From: Epiperipatus broadwayi
Taxonomy: Eukaryota > Onychophora > Udeonychophora > Euonychophora > Peripatidae
Assembly (NCBI GenBank): GCA_028023455.1
Contig: JAQFVV010006312.1
Span: 622,001-686,000, forward strand
DNA: 64,000 nt
Reading direction: 5' to 3'
Below are positions 1 through 12,468 of the stretch, piece after piece. The notes beneath the pieces are model-generated. The model was not told the origin of the DNA and made no database searches. It saw only the letters and a program-made list of their open reading frames with translations. The position numbers were made by a program, and so were the translations under genes. Position 1 is the stretch's first letter, and each line of letters begins with the position of its first letter.

Positions 1-63
1 TGCCCGCCACCTGGCGAGTATTATAGAATGTGCTCTTAAGTGCAAAAAAGTTGGGGATCGCTG
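1..63. mobile_element. Terminal end of a hAT-type DNA transposon
   Basis: The last bases read AGTTGGGGATCGCTG. On the other strand this is CAGCGATCCCCAACT followed by a T-run and TGCAC, which is the usual look of hAT terminal inverted repeats (CAGnG....CCCAAC-TTTTTTG). The likely 8-bp target duplication would start at 64 (AGCTAAAC), but the partner end lies outside the window, so this cannot be confirmed. No coding sequence is visible. Confidence 0.55.
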
Positions 64-2835
64 AGCTAAACAAATCATTTTCATATATGTCAAGATATAA
101 GTAATAACTTTTTTTTTTTTAAAAAAAAAAATCATTCTTTATAGTTTCACTGTAATCAAATGTAGCAGCTTCTTTATAATGTTTTTTTTAAACTTTAAAA
201 AAAAAAAAGAAATTTCTTTTTTTTTTACATATACTTTTAATTTAACAGGAAAAATAATTAGCATTTTATTTTCAAAATAGTTTAATACAACCGAATGCTT
301 ATCCATGGAAATGATTAATAGTTTGTTCCTTAACCTTATTTCCAAGTAAAGAAAATTAAACAAGTTAAAGTCATATAATATGTGAGACGCTTCATTTATT
401 CTAGACATTTTTTTACTATAATTTCTATGCCTCGACTGAAATTCAAATTGTCAGAAAAGTGGATTACCGTTTCTTTTTAGCCCTCCATCACTACAGGATG
501 ATTTTAAATATTTTAAACGTACTAAAAAAAATACTTTTATTAATAAAATTTTTAAGATCCAGCACCAGTTAAATCAAAACAAGATCAGCCCCTGGATGAT
601 CCCTCGATCTCCGTTTTATCTCACAATTTTTCATCCACTTACAATTCATTTAAAAACCAATAAAAATTATTTTTTATTAAATTTTAATATTCTGACAAAC
701 CAGCTGTGGAATCAATCTACTGACGTAATCAATATAATTTTTCCATACCACGTGACCCTTCAGCTGCAAGTCAAAATTTTAATATTACCAAATATTATGC
801 AACAAATGTTTTTAATATTTTACACAACACAATAGTAATAACGCTTAAATATTTCATTTAAAAAATAATTTTATCCACACATTTGCTTTATTTACTTATT
901 TTAAACAATATGGGAGTTAAATTATTTTTTTATTCTTATGTTTCCATGTCTATGCATACACATATTTTCATATATGTCTGGTCTTACATTAATTGTTTAA
1001 AATTATTTTTAGAATTACAACAATAAAATGTTAATGATTATTTAATCTAAATAACTTTTATAACTGGAATGTTAAACTACAAAACTAATAACAAGTATTC
1101 TTATTTTTTTTTAATAAAAACTTACATATCATTTTAGTAAAATTTATTACTTAATTATTCCGACTTATTTATAATATCTTATTATTATTCTTTAGACATT
1201 AGAATGGATTATATAGTAGTTATTTTAGAATACCTTTAATACCATTTATCAATTCACAATTATTTTTTTTAACATTTGCTTATGTTAAATTATTACCTAA
1301 TATCCCTTATCAAACCAACTAATATTATTAAAAATATTTAGATTATCCTATTTTAATAATTAACTAAGTTAATTTCCATTTTTATCATCATTATTTTTTT
1401 TTAATCCGAAATTTTAAACAAAAGGTTAAGCTAAGATAACCTTGATTACCTCTTGGTACTAAATGACACTTCAGTTAGGTACAATATATAAGGGAATTTA
1501 TAATTGCAATTAAAATATATTTCAAATTGGGTAAAACATTAAGTATTTTAAAAAATGTTCTCAAAATATACTTACTCAATAAATTAGTATAATAAAATTT
1601 GATTATTAAATAACATATTTATGTCATTAGAAGGGGAAAAAAAAGATTGGCAGTAAGCCTTAATTTCTTCCCTGATTTTAATGTAAAAAAAAAAAAAAAG
1701 TATTTTCAGAAGTTTTTCTTAGCAATTTTTAAAACTTTTCATATTAGTATTGTAACAGGGGCACACACGCCATTACATTATTTATTTTAAAAATTTAGAC
1801 ATTAAAAAGAAAAGTTTGCATATAAAAACTTATTTAAGAAATAAAAAAATTGAAAGTTAAAAGTCATTTAAACTTTATATATATAAAATCACACAGATGA
1901 AAAATTATTAGAAGAAAACTTTATTAAAAAAAAAAAAGTTTTAAAACTAAATATTAAGAAAAAAACTTGGAAAGATTTAAAGATAAAAAGAATGTACAAT
2001 AAATTAATTAATGCTATTGTAAAATGGAAATGGTTATTTTAATTAGGTAAAAGTAAGCTAGCCCTTGGGCATTTCAAAATGTATAAGTAAAGGTCAGATA
2101 GGAGAGAAAAAAATAATAGAAACTAATAGCCAATAAAAGAAATCCCTCAGGAAGCAACCTCAACGAAAAGACCATCACCATCATCATGACGTAATGTCCA
2201 CTCAATCCAAAATTCTAATATAAAAGAAAAAGTTTGGAGTGAAGAAAGAGCTGGGAGAGAAATAGAGATGTGATAGAGAGAGATGTGTTAGTGCGGGGAG
2301 AGTTGAAGGAGAAGGGATTGAAAAGTCGCACTCTTCAATTCCTTCAGTTTTTAAAAAGGAAAAGAAAGAGGAATGACCAATCGTTTTCCTACATTGAGAA
2401 CCACAGGACATCGGGGGAATTAATACTGGCTCCAAATTGCAAGCAACTGTTAAGCATGGATTTTTAAAACAGTAAGAACTCTTAACTAATGTACTTTAAT
2501 TCTAAAAAAAAAAAAACTTTTCCAGTATGTTAAAGCAGTAAGAAGTATAAACTTTCCCAGTATTTAAATTATTGCAATAGAAATTCCTATCTGACCAAAC
2601 TTAATCACTTATTGATAATTATTTTATTGAATGTAATTTTTTTAAAAAATCATTTCCATTAATTTTTTTTTTTGTTCTTTTAAGTTTTTATTATGATTTA
2701 AAAAAAAAGAAGTATATAAATGTAAAATTTAAGTCTGGCATGAATGAATGGCTGCATAGATTTGTAAAGTTATATTAATTAATTAAGGGAGGGTTAATCT
2801 TGGGTTATTTGTTTCGTAGTTAAATTGGGTTAATC
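64..2835. other. AT-rich non-coding stretch without recognisable gene
   Basis: Mostly A/T runs and short poly-A or poly-T tracts. A purine-rich segment at about 2225-2385 (GA-rich) stands out in composition but shows no protein similarity that I recognise in any frame. Nothing else supportable was seen. Confidence 0.6.
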
Positions 2836-4245
2836 GATTGGATGGTTCTAGTAAACTATTAACTGTGCAGCCTTTGGTGGCGCTGTATCTAGTTAAAAAC
2901 AGAGTGTTATAACATTACCGGGGCGCTAGATTTTTTTTATCTAATAAGATCGTATTTTAACATATGGCTGTAATTTTTTTTTTTTAATATTTAATATATT
3001 GTTGTTGTTTGTTTTGGACATAATTTTTTTTTTTTTGGTTTTCATTTGATAAATTTAAAACTATAAAGGAGACTTTTACCTTTTTTTTGGATCTCAAAAG
3101 TACATAATTTTTGACATACGCCTTTATTGGGGGGATTTCCATTCTAAATCTACTGTTTTTTTTTACGGACGTCTTTTATTTTTTTGTTTTGGATTCGATA
3201 CATTTCAAAGTAATAAGAGACAGTTTTAACTTTTTCAATAAAACGTCTGGTATTTTTATTTTTTTTTAACAACAAAAATTAAGCTCGGGTTCATTTTTAA
3301 AATCTACTTAACGTGCTGTTTATTGATTTAAAACAACAGCAACAAAAAAACCTCTTTTTGCTTCTAAACGGAACGAATAGGTATGTCAAAAGAAGTTTTT
3401 TTTTTTTTAAAAAAAAAAAAAAAATCAATCAATCAAGAGATGTCCAACAAACTACGCCGCCCCTTTTTAACACTGTCATTCTGGGTGTTAATTACATGAT
3501 TTACAGATAAAAATAATCACAAACAATACACAAATTCTTTCCAGAAAATAAATTTATTAACCACATATGACTGAACTAAATCAACTGTAACGAATGGCAG
3601 GATGTTTTGGGCTTGAAAAAATGCAACTGCCTCACTTTCTCTGTTTGGGACGTCCCACAAATATAATAACGTGGTAGACATTTTGTTCTTCTTTTTCAAC
3701 TCTCGTCCGAGTCACGACAGAAACGGTATTTTTCCGCAAACAACTCCAATCGTCTGCCAGAGAGCTTGAGAAATTGTATTTTGTCTTTTTTGACCCCCAA
3801 AAAAGCCAAAATTAGCCCCCAAAAAAATTTTTGACAAATATCAATAATACGCTGAAAATTACTAGTACGCAAAAATCTTTCAGTTGGGAAATACAGAAAA
3901 TCATAAACATCAACAAATAAACACTTGAAAAAGATGACAATGCTCACACTCTCATCTTAAATTCTAGCGAGGATACAAATTCTGTCAATATGCATAGGAA
4001 TTCAACCCGCAATGAAATCAACGGCAAACTATATGATCATAGTATTGTTAGTAGACGTAGTGTTATTGATACGCGGAAGAATTGGCCGCGTATTATAACC
4101 ACTACATACGATCTACTCGTATATTAATGATCACTCATATATTAGCCGTAGGTTCGGCCGCGAAAGCAGTATAATTCTATGTTTTTACACAGAAACAGCT
4201 CCAACACAGGTTGCACAGTGAATAGTTTACTAGTACCGATTGGAT
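2836..4245. mobile_element. Merlin-family DNA transposon (decayed), with 8-bp target-site duplication
   Basis: The direct repeat GATTGGAT at 2836-2843 and 4238-4245 brackets an element of 1,394 bp (2844-4237). Its ends are inverted: the left begins GGTTCTAGTAAACTATTAAC, and the right, on the other strand, begins GGTACTAGTAAACTATTCAC. TIRs starting with GG and an 8-9 bp duplication fit the Merlin superfamily. The minus strand carries a transposase-like relic (3517-3681). The interior is otherwise T-rich and degenerate. A GGTGGCGCTG motif lies just inside the left end (about 2875-2885). Confidence 0.75.
3517..3681 (-). pseudogene. Merlin (ISXO2/IS1016-like) transposase N-terminal relic
   Basis: The minus-strand translation includes LYLWDVPNRESEAVAFFQ and ILP. 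This matches the start of Merlin/ISXO2-type transposases, where a region rich in W-D and an A-x-x-F-(L/F)-Q segment precedes a zinc-ribbon. The zinc-ligand cysteines expected after ILP are not in this frame, and later the frame hits a stop, so the sequence is broken. The DDE catalytic part was not found; an adjoining open stretch (3696-3947) has no recognisable motif. Position inside a TIR/TSD-bounded element supports the call. The assignment rests on recalled family appearance, not on a search. Confidence 0.5.
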
Positions 4246-5230
4246 ATATTGGTGTAATTAGTAAATGTAGCATGAGATTCGCTACATGCAGGATCCTATT
4301 GGATCACCCCTTTTTAGCCTATGGAATGGGATAGTAAGACGGAAAACGCAGTTTTTTTCCTATGGAGTTTTTTTTTTATTGTTCTTTTCGCCAGACAGAT
4401 GTTGTATTCCTGTACTGGACGAGAGTCAATGTATTCTATAACCATGCTGTTCAGATGTACATTCCTAACAGTATGGTATTTGTGCTGTCGTATTCATGCT
4501 GCATTGAATACATCGATGTATCAGATAGATTGACATTGGTTTGACTGCGAACTTTTGGCTTCAGGTTAAATCAGGGATAGAATATTTTCTTTCAAGTGCA
4601 ATCCATGTAGTCTATTCATATTCGACACTCAAATAAAATAATAAATTCATCTGTGCAAACTTCAAAAATAAAAAAGGTTAAAAATATAAATTAAATGCTA
4701 AAATTAAAGTAAATGTTAGACTAAAATAATAATTCTAAATCTTATATATGTTTAAATAAATGTTTGTGTGTGTTATTACTGGCAGTGGTTTTTATTTTTA
4801 ATATTAAAAAGGTATTTCAAGAATTTATATTTTATAAATCTCTGTGTCTCATTGAGCTAGTGGCATGGGCTGACGGCCGGAATAAAATATATACGTAAAA
4901 GTTAGATCTTAACAGCACTTATCTGCCTACTCTATAAATTTTCCAGGTTCAAATAAGCTGGTGGCGCCCTGTACGGCAGATATGGTAAGACTGCAAACTT
5001 CTAATACACCCGACCATTATAGTATATTATTATTTTTGTTTTTTTCCTAAAAGATTGTGTAGAAGCCCCTTTTCAAGAATTATTTGGTAAAATAAAAGAT
5101 GTAATAATATGGGTTTTTTATTAACGGCATCCTTTGAAAATTTTGATTAACTTTGCAATTTATTGCAACTAAAATTAAATAAATGTTTTTGTTTACCAAT
5201 TTGTAGATTTCTATGGTTTTCAATTTTTTA
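4246..5230. other. No gene; a short GC-richer patch
   Basis: Between the Merlin element and a LINE fragment there is no convincing coding sequence. A GC-richer patch at about 4850-4990 contains GCTGGTGGCGCCCTG (4957-4971), which resembles the GGCGC-core motifs found at 46.9-47.2 kb. It may be a SINE-like or other old repeat, but I cannot assign it. Confidence 0.5.
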
Positions 5231-5456
5231 AAGATTGATTGAGGAAATTAGAAAGAGAAACTGGATTGGGCATATATTAAAAATAAAGTATAGTTTAATG
5301 AAAGATGTTTTGGAGGGAATCGTGAATGGAAGCAAGAAGATAAGACGGAAAAGATTGACATTGTCAGATGATATAAAAGATGGGAAAAGTTACATGGAAT
5401 TAAAGAACAGGGCAATGAAGAGAATGGAGTGGAAAAATGAATTGATGGTGTGACTG
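5230..5456 (+). mobile_element. 3' coding end of a non-LTR retrotransposon
   Basis: The + strand translation reads RKRNWIGHILK, then DVLEGIVNGSK, RRKRLTLSDDIKDG and LKNRAM-RMEW. This is the standard C-terminal tail of RTE/L2-type LINE reverse transcriptases (WIGH...R..G...DVLEG...G.R..GR.R...DD). It runs 72 residues to a TGA. No upstream RT domain is attached, so this is a 5'-truncated insertion, which is typical of LINEs. Its exact 5' boundary is not defined. Confidence 0.7.
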
Positions 5457-7310
5457 CTCTTTGGAACTTTCCATGGGATAGAATGCTAGGTATTGATGAT
5501 GAAGTGCATAATTCACAAAGCCATGTTAGTATTTTTATAACTTAAATTTATTCTACTTCAGTTATGCCACTTAGTGTAAGCATGAATAATCAATAGATGC
5601 TAGATGTTAATGTTTAATAAATATACTGTTCTGCTCATAACACCAGTCTAATTTCTACTTTTATGGCTTTCACAGTGAGGAGTTTTGGATCTGGATCTAA
5701 TGCACTCTTTCTCCAGCAGCCACCTTTTTTTTTTTGCTATCACTACTACCCTAAAATTAAAAAAACAGGTTTTAAACTACTTGGAATCTGAGGACAGGGA
5801 TAGAAACTCACAGTATAATATAGATAGACCTTTAGCTTAACCATTAATTATGATGTGCCTATTCAATATTTATTACTAATGCCATTTTATAGGTGAAATA
5901 TTCAATAGTGCATACATTTGAGAAAAATTATGTTAGTTTTGAAGTAAGTCATTCTCTTAAGAATCTGTTATTATCTCCTTAATTTCTTTTGTTGTTGTTC
6001 TTGTTATTAAAGACTAGTCTTTAAAACAGAACTATTTCATTTTAAAAATGAATAAAGGAAATGATTTGATAATAAACCAGTAGATAAATATTTTTCAATC
6101 TTTAAATATTATTTTATTTACAATTACCGCACTGTTGATTTTAAAATTAGAAATTATCTTTATTTACGCATAATTTTAGAATTTAATTATTTTAAATAAA
6201 TTTTGATTTATTAAGTTTTAATTATAAATTTATTATGCAAATATAAAATGATTTTAGCATGATGGCACACATCATTACGACAAACAATTCTTATTGAATA
6301 AAATCAATTTTTGAATATATACATTATATCAAATTATAAAAATTTGTTATGTAATAAAAATTACATTTTTCTCTATCTTATTTTAGTAAATTTTATATTT
6401 ATAACTTAATATTATCTTAAATATCTGGGCTTTTCTCTTTGCTTAATTAGATTATTTTGGCTCATACTGATTATTATCATCACTGTTATTGCAATTTTAT
6501 TATTATTATTATTATCATTGATGCTTATATTTTTAGAGATGACTTGTATTTAATCTAGACCAGTACTATGAAAACTAATTCAATATATATTCTTTTAAAG
6601 TGTTTTGGAATTGTTATAAAATCATATTGTCTTTAATACCACATCAGAAATGAATAATAGCAAATTGAACTTTAATTTTCTTTGCTGTGGTAAATAATGG
6701 AATGGCCGTCATATCTAGTAAAGAACAATTTTTGACAATAAATTAGATTTTTAAAAGGATTTGATGTGATTTACAGTAAAAGGTTTATTATAAAAGTTTT
6801 ATAATATTAAGAAAGTCAGATATAAATGAAATGCTTCCATTAGTTATTGTCATTTAATAATTGCTCGAATTAGCAAATATGCAGGATGCTATGGAAATAT
6901 AATTATATAATTATTTGTTTGGAAATAGTGATATTTGAGCATCCTAATTGCAGTTTGAGCTTAACAGTTCTAACGATTGATTTAGAATTGGAATTTTTTT
7001 TTTTATATATTCAGCTGAAATTTGATTCTGGATCTTTCATTCTGAATTTACTATTTTACCTCTGCTCTAAATCATATAGGAAGCAGTGAGTATTAAATGC
7101 AAAATAAAACTGGTTACCAAATTTACTTGTAAATTTGGAACTGGTTCTAAAGAAACCTTTGAGCATGAAAGCTAATAAATAAATAAAAATCAAATTATTA
7201 CTTATGTAAAGAAATATCATTAAAATCTGCATTAATTAAAAAAGTATTCTGATGAAAGTTAGCTAAAATTAATCCTAGTATTTTTTTTTTTTTTAATTTT
7301 CATATTATTC
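5457..7310. other. AT-rich non-coding stretch
   Basis: I see no gene or structured repeat here, apart from poly-A or poly-T tracts and a short TTATTATTATTATTATCA run near 6500. Confidence 0.6.
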
Positions 7311-7319
7311 TAAGTTATT

Positions 7320-7845
7320 TCTTTGTCAGAAATAATAATAAAGAATTATGTACTTGGAATGTAACTTCTTTGAAGACACTTAACAGCTTTAGAATTATTG
7401 CTAATATAGAAGATAAAGAGAATTAGAATTTTATAAGAAACTGAAAGAATATGAAAATTTCAAGCAGAGATAAACTTATAATGTGTTATTGGCCTAATAG
7501 TGATAATATAATAGTGGATAAGATTAAATAAAGTTAGTGATGTACAATTTATTGTATTCGTTATCCCATTAGATGATGAAATTAATAATTATATGAGGAA
7601 ATTATGAATGTAAAAAAAAAAAAAAATTAACGAAATTTATGAAATGTTGCATAAATTACATTAGAGAAGAAAAACTAGGAAATTTAATTTTAGAAGTAAA
7701 AAAAAAAAAAAAAATCAATATATTGTATGAAGTTTTAGTAATAAAATATGCTAATAATCTATAGCCATATCAAGTAACTTAATTGGAATGCAAATTTTGT
7801 TTCTGATCATAATCTTGTCATTGTAAAAATGAAGTTACTATGAAT
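7320..7845 (+). pseudogene. Decayed LINE endonuclease (EEP) remnant
   Basis: Near 7346 the + strand reads CTWNVTSLKTL, resembling the N-terminal TWNVRSL motif of apurinic-type LINE endonucleases. About 450 bp later (7805-7840) VSDHNLVIVKM resembles the terminal SDH motif of the same domain. The spacing is shorter than in an intact domain, and the segment is full of stops, frameshifts and A-runs. The order and orientation of the two motifs are the only support. Confidence 0.4.
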
Positions 7846-8111
7846 TGAAAAGAGAAATAGATAAACGTAATGTAGATAGAGAAAAAATATTAATTGTATT
7901 CTTTCACTATTTAAGCATGTTCCTTTTCAAGTCTACTTTTATACTTATTGTTACTATAAATAAACATTCAACTGTTTAATGTAACATTGAATAAAGGAAT
8001 GAAAGCTTTGTTTATTAGAGATTAAAAATGCGTATTGATTTATGAAAAAGTAAAATTGGATATTATTATGACATAACAATGAAAAATTTCTACTTTCATA
8101 TTTTCTATATC

Positions 8112-8739
8112 TGCTATGTCTGTGCATATATATTTTATTAAAATGTAAATGTGTATAAACAGATTTAGAAATCGTGATACTGCTAGAAAAGAAATAACTA
8201 ATTGATATATAGAAAGAAAGGATTCACTAACTGCCAGAAGCAACAGGTTAATTTGCATGTTAAATCTTAGTTTATGCAAATTGGAAAAGCTGCAAAAAAA
8301 AAAATGAAAAGGAGGGGAGAGGGGGAAGCAAAAATCAGCACTGCAAAAAAAGTGTAGCCAATAGTATATTAAATACTGAATTTAAGTTATATTTTGTGAT
8401 TAGTTCTGTTCTTGAAATTATTAAAGAAGAGCTTTGGTTAAGAATCTAATTCTACCATCTCACAAATATGTGTGTGAACAATAATGTGCTTACAAAATTA
8501 GAGTTAAAAAGACATTTGCATATATAGAATCTCTATAGTGATATAAACTGTAAAGTGGTTTAAGTGATCATATTCTCAAACTAACAAATAGTTGAATTAC
8601 TAATCTTTTACTAATAGTATTATCATTATTCAGAGTAAAATAAATTCTTGAATTTATTATTAGACTTTGTTGTTGTTACCTTCATTTAACTTCAAAAATT
8701 ATCCAGCTGCCAATTGACTAGTTGGCCCTGGATATATCA
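8112..8739 (+). repeat. 5' LTR of the Ty3/Gypsy element
   Basis: Begins TGCTATGTCTGTGCATATAT and ends GGATATATCA, so it has TG...CA ends. It aligns with 12469-13064 throughout, including a shared segment near the 3' end (CAAAAATTATCCAGCTGCC). A TGG-starting stretch right after the LTR (8742 onward, TGGCACAGTTGACAG) is placed where a tRNA primer-binding site should be. I did not identify the tRNA. Confidence 0.8.
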
Positions 8740-9382
8740 TGTGGCACAGTTGACAGAAGCATCGGGAAATATTAAGTGAAGCAGCTTGACGAGAGGATGT
8801 AATTTGTGTGATATAATTCAGCGCTGTAGTTGAAAATGCAGAACAACATGACAATGAAATTTGGTATAAAAGTCTGCATCAATGGCTAACATGAATCATG
8901 TAGAGAAGTATATGCTTATGAATGAAGTAATAGATGATAAACTTAAAGTTGCAACATTATTGTTGATGTATTAAATGTGGCAAATCTTAGTGATTTGAAG
9001 CCTCTCGAAGAAATACTCTATGATATGGATGAATTATTAATAAAATAAACATTTTAAACCTATATCATGTGAAATTTATGGAGCATTGTCGTGAGAGGAT
9101 ACAGTCACAAAATGAAACTATATGGGAGTACAACATTGTCCTACAAACATTGGCAAAGGATTGCAAGGTCAAGACATATCAGCAAAATGTTATTAGATCC
9201 GTTATTGTAGGAGATAAGAGAGGTAGAGCTTTAATGAGATATTACTAAGAAGGAACATACAAAATTGCTATTGATCGGGCATTAGATTATGTGGTCATGG
9301 TAGAGCATGTTGAAACTTAAAAAATACGACTGAGAATAATACATAGAAAATGAGTGTAAATGGGGCAAAACCATGAGATATA

Positions 9383-9475
9383 TCCACTTATTATTGGTGT
9401 GGGAAAACAGATCACTTAAAATCTAAATGCAGTTTTAAAATGAAAAAATGTTTTAATTGTGGATTGGAAAAGTCA
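9383..9475 (+). pseudogene. Gag nucleocapsid zinc-knuckle remnant
   Basis: The frame starting at 9383 gives YYWCGKTDHLKSKC, then MKKCFNCGLEK. These are the two tandem CCHC-type knuckles seen at the end of Gag in K02A2.6-type Gypsy elements. The first ligand of knuckle one is Tyr instead of Cys, and the second knuckle loses its His/Cys, so neither is intact. The surrounding gag (about 8760-9480) is disrupted by stops. Confidence 0.6.
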
Positions 9476-10005
9476 TTTGTCAAAGTTAGGTAAATGTTGA
9501 ATGACAAACCAGGATTTACGAGAGAATAAATCGAAGAGGAGTGGCTAAGAAGTTTGCAACGGTGAAAAGATGAAAAGATAGTGATGATAAGCCAAGTTAA
9601 ACATCAAAGTCTGTGGCCAAAATGTATAAATGGAGGTTTACAGTGGGGGGGGGGGACATAATACTAATAGCATTGAAAGATTGGACAAGGATTTGTAGAA
9701 AGGCAAAAGTTAGCATCGAATTTAAAAATGTTTACTGTGATAGTGTCACATGTAAATAGAAATTAATAAAGATTAGAAGAATGATGAGAATGCCTATAGT
9801 GGTAAATAGTCACAGTAAACAATTACCACAATTTGTAACTGAATGGAATATTAACCCAATATTAGGAAGAAGTTAGTTTAAGCCTCAGAGAATAAAAATT
9901 AATATTGTGAAGAGTTAAATTAGTAGCTAAAATTAGGAAAAAATTTCCGCAGTTTTTAATTCTAACTCAATGGAGTTTAAGACAAATTAAATTGATATAG
10001 AGTTA

Positions 10006-10690
10006 ATGGATAATGCACAACAATTTGTATACAGATCAAAGAATATTGCATTTATCCTCATGCCGAAAATTGAAAAGGCTTTAAATGAATTAAGCAGTAA
10101 AGATGCAATTATGCCTTGTGAGGAATCCACCTTGGCTATCCTAATAGTAGCAGCACTAGAATTAGGCGTAATAACAAAGAAGCATACCCGGTATCCGTAT
10201 GAAGGAAGTAGTAGACTAGCATCTTCACAAAAGGCTAAATATTTAGCAAAACTAAACTTGAAAGCAGCATTTCATCAAATTCTGGTGATCAAGAGATCAG
10301 CGGAGTTATTAGCTACAAACACATTTGGGATTAAGTTCAATGGACTACAATATGGAATAACTATAGCATCACATATTTTTAGGCATAGATAAAGAATTTA
10401 TTAAGAGGTGAAAAAGACATTAATGACATATTAGTAGTCACTGACGAGTAAATAGAATGAAAAGAAAGTGTAAATAGTTTGTGAAAAACTAAATTTGGGG
10501 CAAGATTAAATGCTGAGTCTATGAGGAAGATATAATTTCTTGGTCATATTATTAATGAAAACAGAAAATATCCGAAACCAGAAAAAGTTGTTGCATTGAA
10601 AAATGATCCGAAGCCAAAAAATGCTAAGCAGTTGCAGGCATTTCTAGAATTGATAAACTTCCAAGATTTTTTAGAGGGAAGATCACATGT
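10006..10690 (+). pseudogene. Ty3/Gypsy reverse transcriptase remnant
   Basis: An open stretch of 128 codons (10006-10392) contains YLAKLNLKAAFHQI, the fingers/palm motif A region (usually DL.DAYxQ), then TFGIKFNGLQYGI before a stop. After a frame change, DINDILVVTDE occupies the place of the YxDD catalytic motif but keeps only one Asp. Near 10530-10680 the thumb/connection segment FLGHIINENRKYPKPEKV is readable. The motif-A Asp is also changed (LNLKAAF instead of LDLKxAY). Enzyme activity is therefore not expected. Order and spacing are normal for Ty3/Gypsy Pol. Confidence 0.8.
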
Positions 10691-10834
10691 GGCTACACCT
10701 CTATGAACTTCTGAGAAAAATCAAAGGTGAAAATGAGTAGAACTGCAAGATATGGCTTTTCAGATGGTAAAAAAAATTACTGTCCTCTGAATGGCTATTA
10801 GTACACCACAATGAACAGCAAAATGTAATTATTA

Positions 10835-11090
10835 GGACAGTGCTTCTGAATTTGGCATAGAAGCTGTGATATCACATAGTGTGCATGTTAAACATCCTAT
10901 TGCATATGCCTCAAGAATGTCTATGGCAAAAAAAAAACTACAGATAGTTAGACAAAGAAGTTTTATCCATAGTTCATGCCGTGAAAAGTTTCACCAATAT
11001 GTATATGGATGGACTTTCATGATCTATATTGATGGTAAATCGTTATTAGGAATACTGGAAAAAAATAAAATCCCGGTCAGCAAATGTTAA
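10835..11090 (+). pseudogene. Ty3/Gypsy RNase H remnant
   Basis: The frame at 10866 gives HPIAYASRMSMAKKKLQIV, then KFHQYVYGWTFMIYIDGKSL and LGIL. This is the RNase H region of Gypsy Pol (HPIAYASR.LS..E..Y..IE.E, KF..YLYG..F...TDHKPL). The D-H-K-P segment is changed to D-G-K-S. It follows the RT remnant with normal spacing; a stop precedes the integrase part. Confidence 0.75.
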
Positions 11091-11339
11091 GATGGATAAA
11101 TATCTTAGCGTCTTATGACTATGAATTGTATAATTAGAAACGGAAAACAGATGAAGCACATGGATGCTCTTTCTAGAACTCCAGACAAAAGTACATGAAA
11201 GTCGCAGGTATACAAAATAAATTATATAGAGATCTTAGTTAGAAAATATTAATAGGAAAGTCATAGCTGAATAGACCAATGGAAATAAAGATCTCATCAT
11301 TAGGAGATGGATAATTAAACTATCACATAATTTGTGCCC

Positions 11340-12240
11340 AGCAATATGGAATGCCTGAGAAAACTTACGAGTTTGCCACAATTATATTCTTATGATGGAC
11401 TGTGTGATGTTATCATCTGAAGATAGAAAAGCATTTTATGACTACTACATAAAGGACATCCTGGTAGTGTCAGGATAAAGAAATTAGTGTGTCCCTATGT
11501 TTGGTGGCAGATTTGACTGGGACATGGAGAAGGTTGTGAAAAAATATCAAGCATGTCAAAGCACAGTAATTTTACTGTCTAAGAAATTTACATTCTAGCC
11601 TGAAGCTATGGAAGCTTAGCAGCGAGTTCATTTAGCCCATGCAAGACCATTTCATGGGAAAATATTCTTTGTAGGCATAGAGGTATATTCAAAATGGATT
11701 GAATATTGTGTAGTAAAAGACACAAGTACAGAAAGTGTAATAAAAATTTTGAGCAAATTCTTTGCAATACAATTATCCAGAGACGATAGTGATGAATAAC
11801 AGAACTAGGTTTATCTCGGAGACATTCAAAAAATTTCTTGCTTTGAAGAATACAGCAACAGCTTATTACTTGCAATCTAATGAAATAGCGGAGAAGACTG
11901 TACAACTCAAAAAAAATATGCGAGTATACATAAAGCAGTTATTACAGTTGCCATATTTTACCAGTATTTTACACTGAGTAAGACTTCTGCAGAATTGTTA
12001 TTAAAATGGTGCATGAGAACACATTTGTTTATATTAGTTCCAAATCAAAATAGAAGGGGAAACGGCTATCTGGTAAATGTTAAATTTACTGTTAATCAAA
12101 ACATATAGTTTAAAGATTTTTTAAAGTGGAAATGGCTACCAGGAATAATTATAAAAATAGTATCTACATAATTATGTGAACTAAAGCTAGAAGACTGCAG
12201 AATTTTGAGACACCACATAAACCATATTAAAAAATGGAGA
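11340..12240 (+). pseudogene. Ty3/Gypsy integrase remnant
   Basis: Pieces in several frames preserve the integrase order. First comes LHKGHPGSVRIKKL with VWW (the HHCC-domain end, about 11445-11515). Then FHGKIFFVGIEVYSKWIEY (about 11650-11710, core beta-strands with Asp changed), TRFISETFKKFLAL (11797-11841), and QSNEIAEKTVQ (11875-11907, the region of the catalytic Glu). A C-terminal segment with KWLPGIIIK and RILRHHINHIKKW (about 12130-12240) resembles the GPY/F-type tail. Multiple frameshifts and stops make it inactive. Confidence 0.75.
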
Positions 12241-12454
12241 ATAGAAACTTTAAAAGATGTAATGGTTATTCCAAACTCAATGAAAGGAAATCAAGCTGAA
12301 ATGGAATTAAAAGAAGAAAAGAATATGGAGCCAGAGGAAGAAGATAACAGAAGAGACCTACAAAACTACTAGATTACATTGTAAATAAAACATTGTATTG
12401 TGTATAAAGCAATATTATAAGATTGATAGGAATGACATTCTGCATATTTCGTTG

Positions 12455-12468
12455 TAGAGGGAGGAAAA
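12455..12468 (+). other. Polypurine tract of the Ty3/Gypsy element
   Basis: TAGAGGGAGGAAAA lies immediately before the 3' LTR start (TGCTGTGTTTG), as expected of the plus-strand priming site. Confidence 0.65.
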
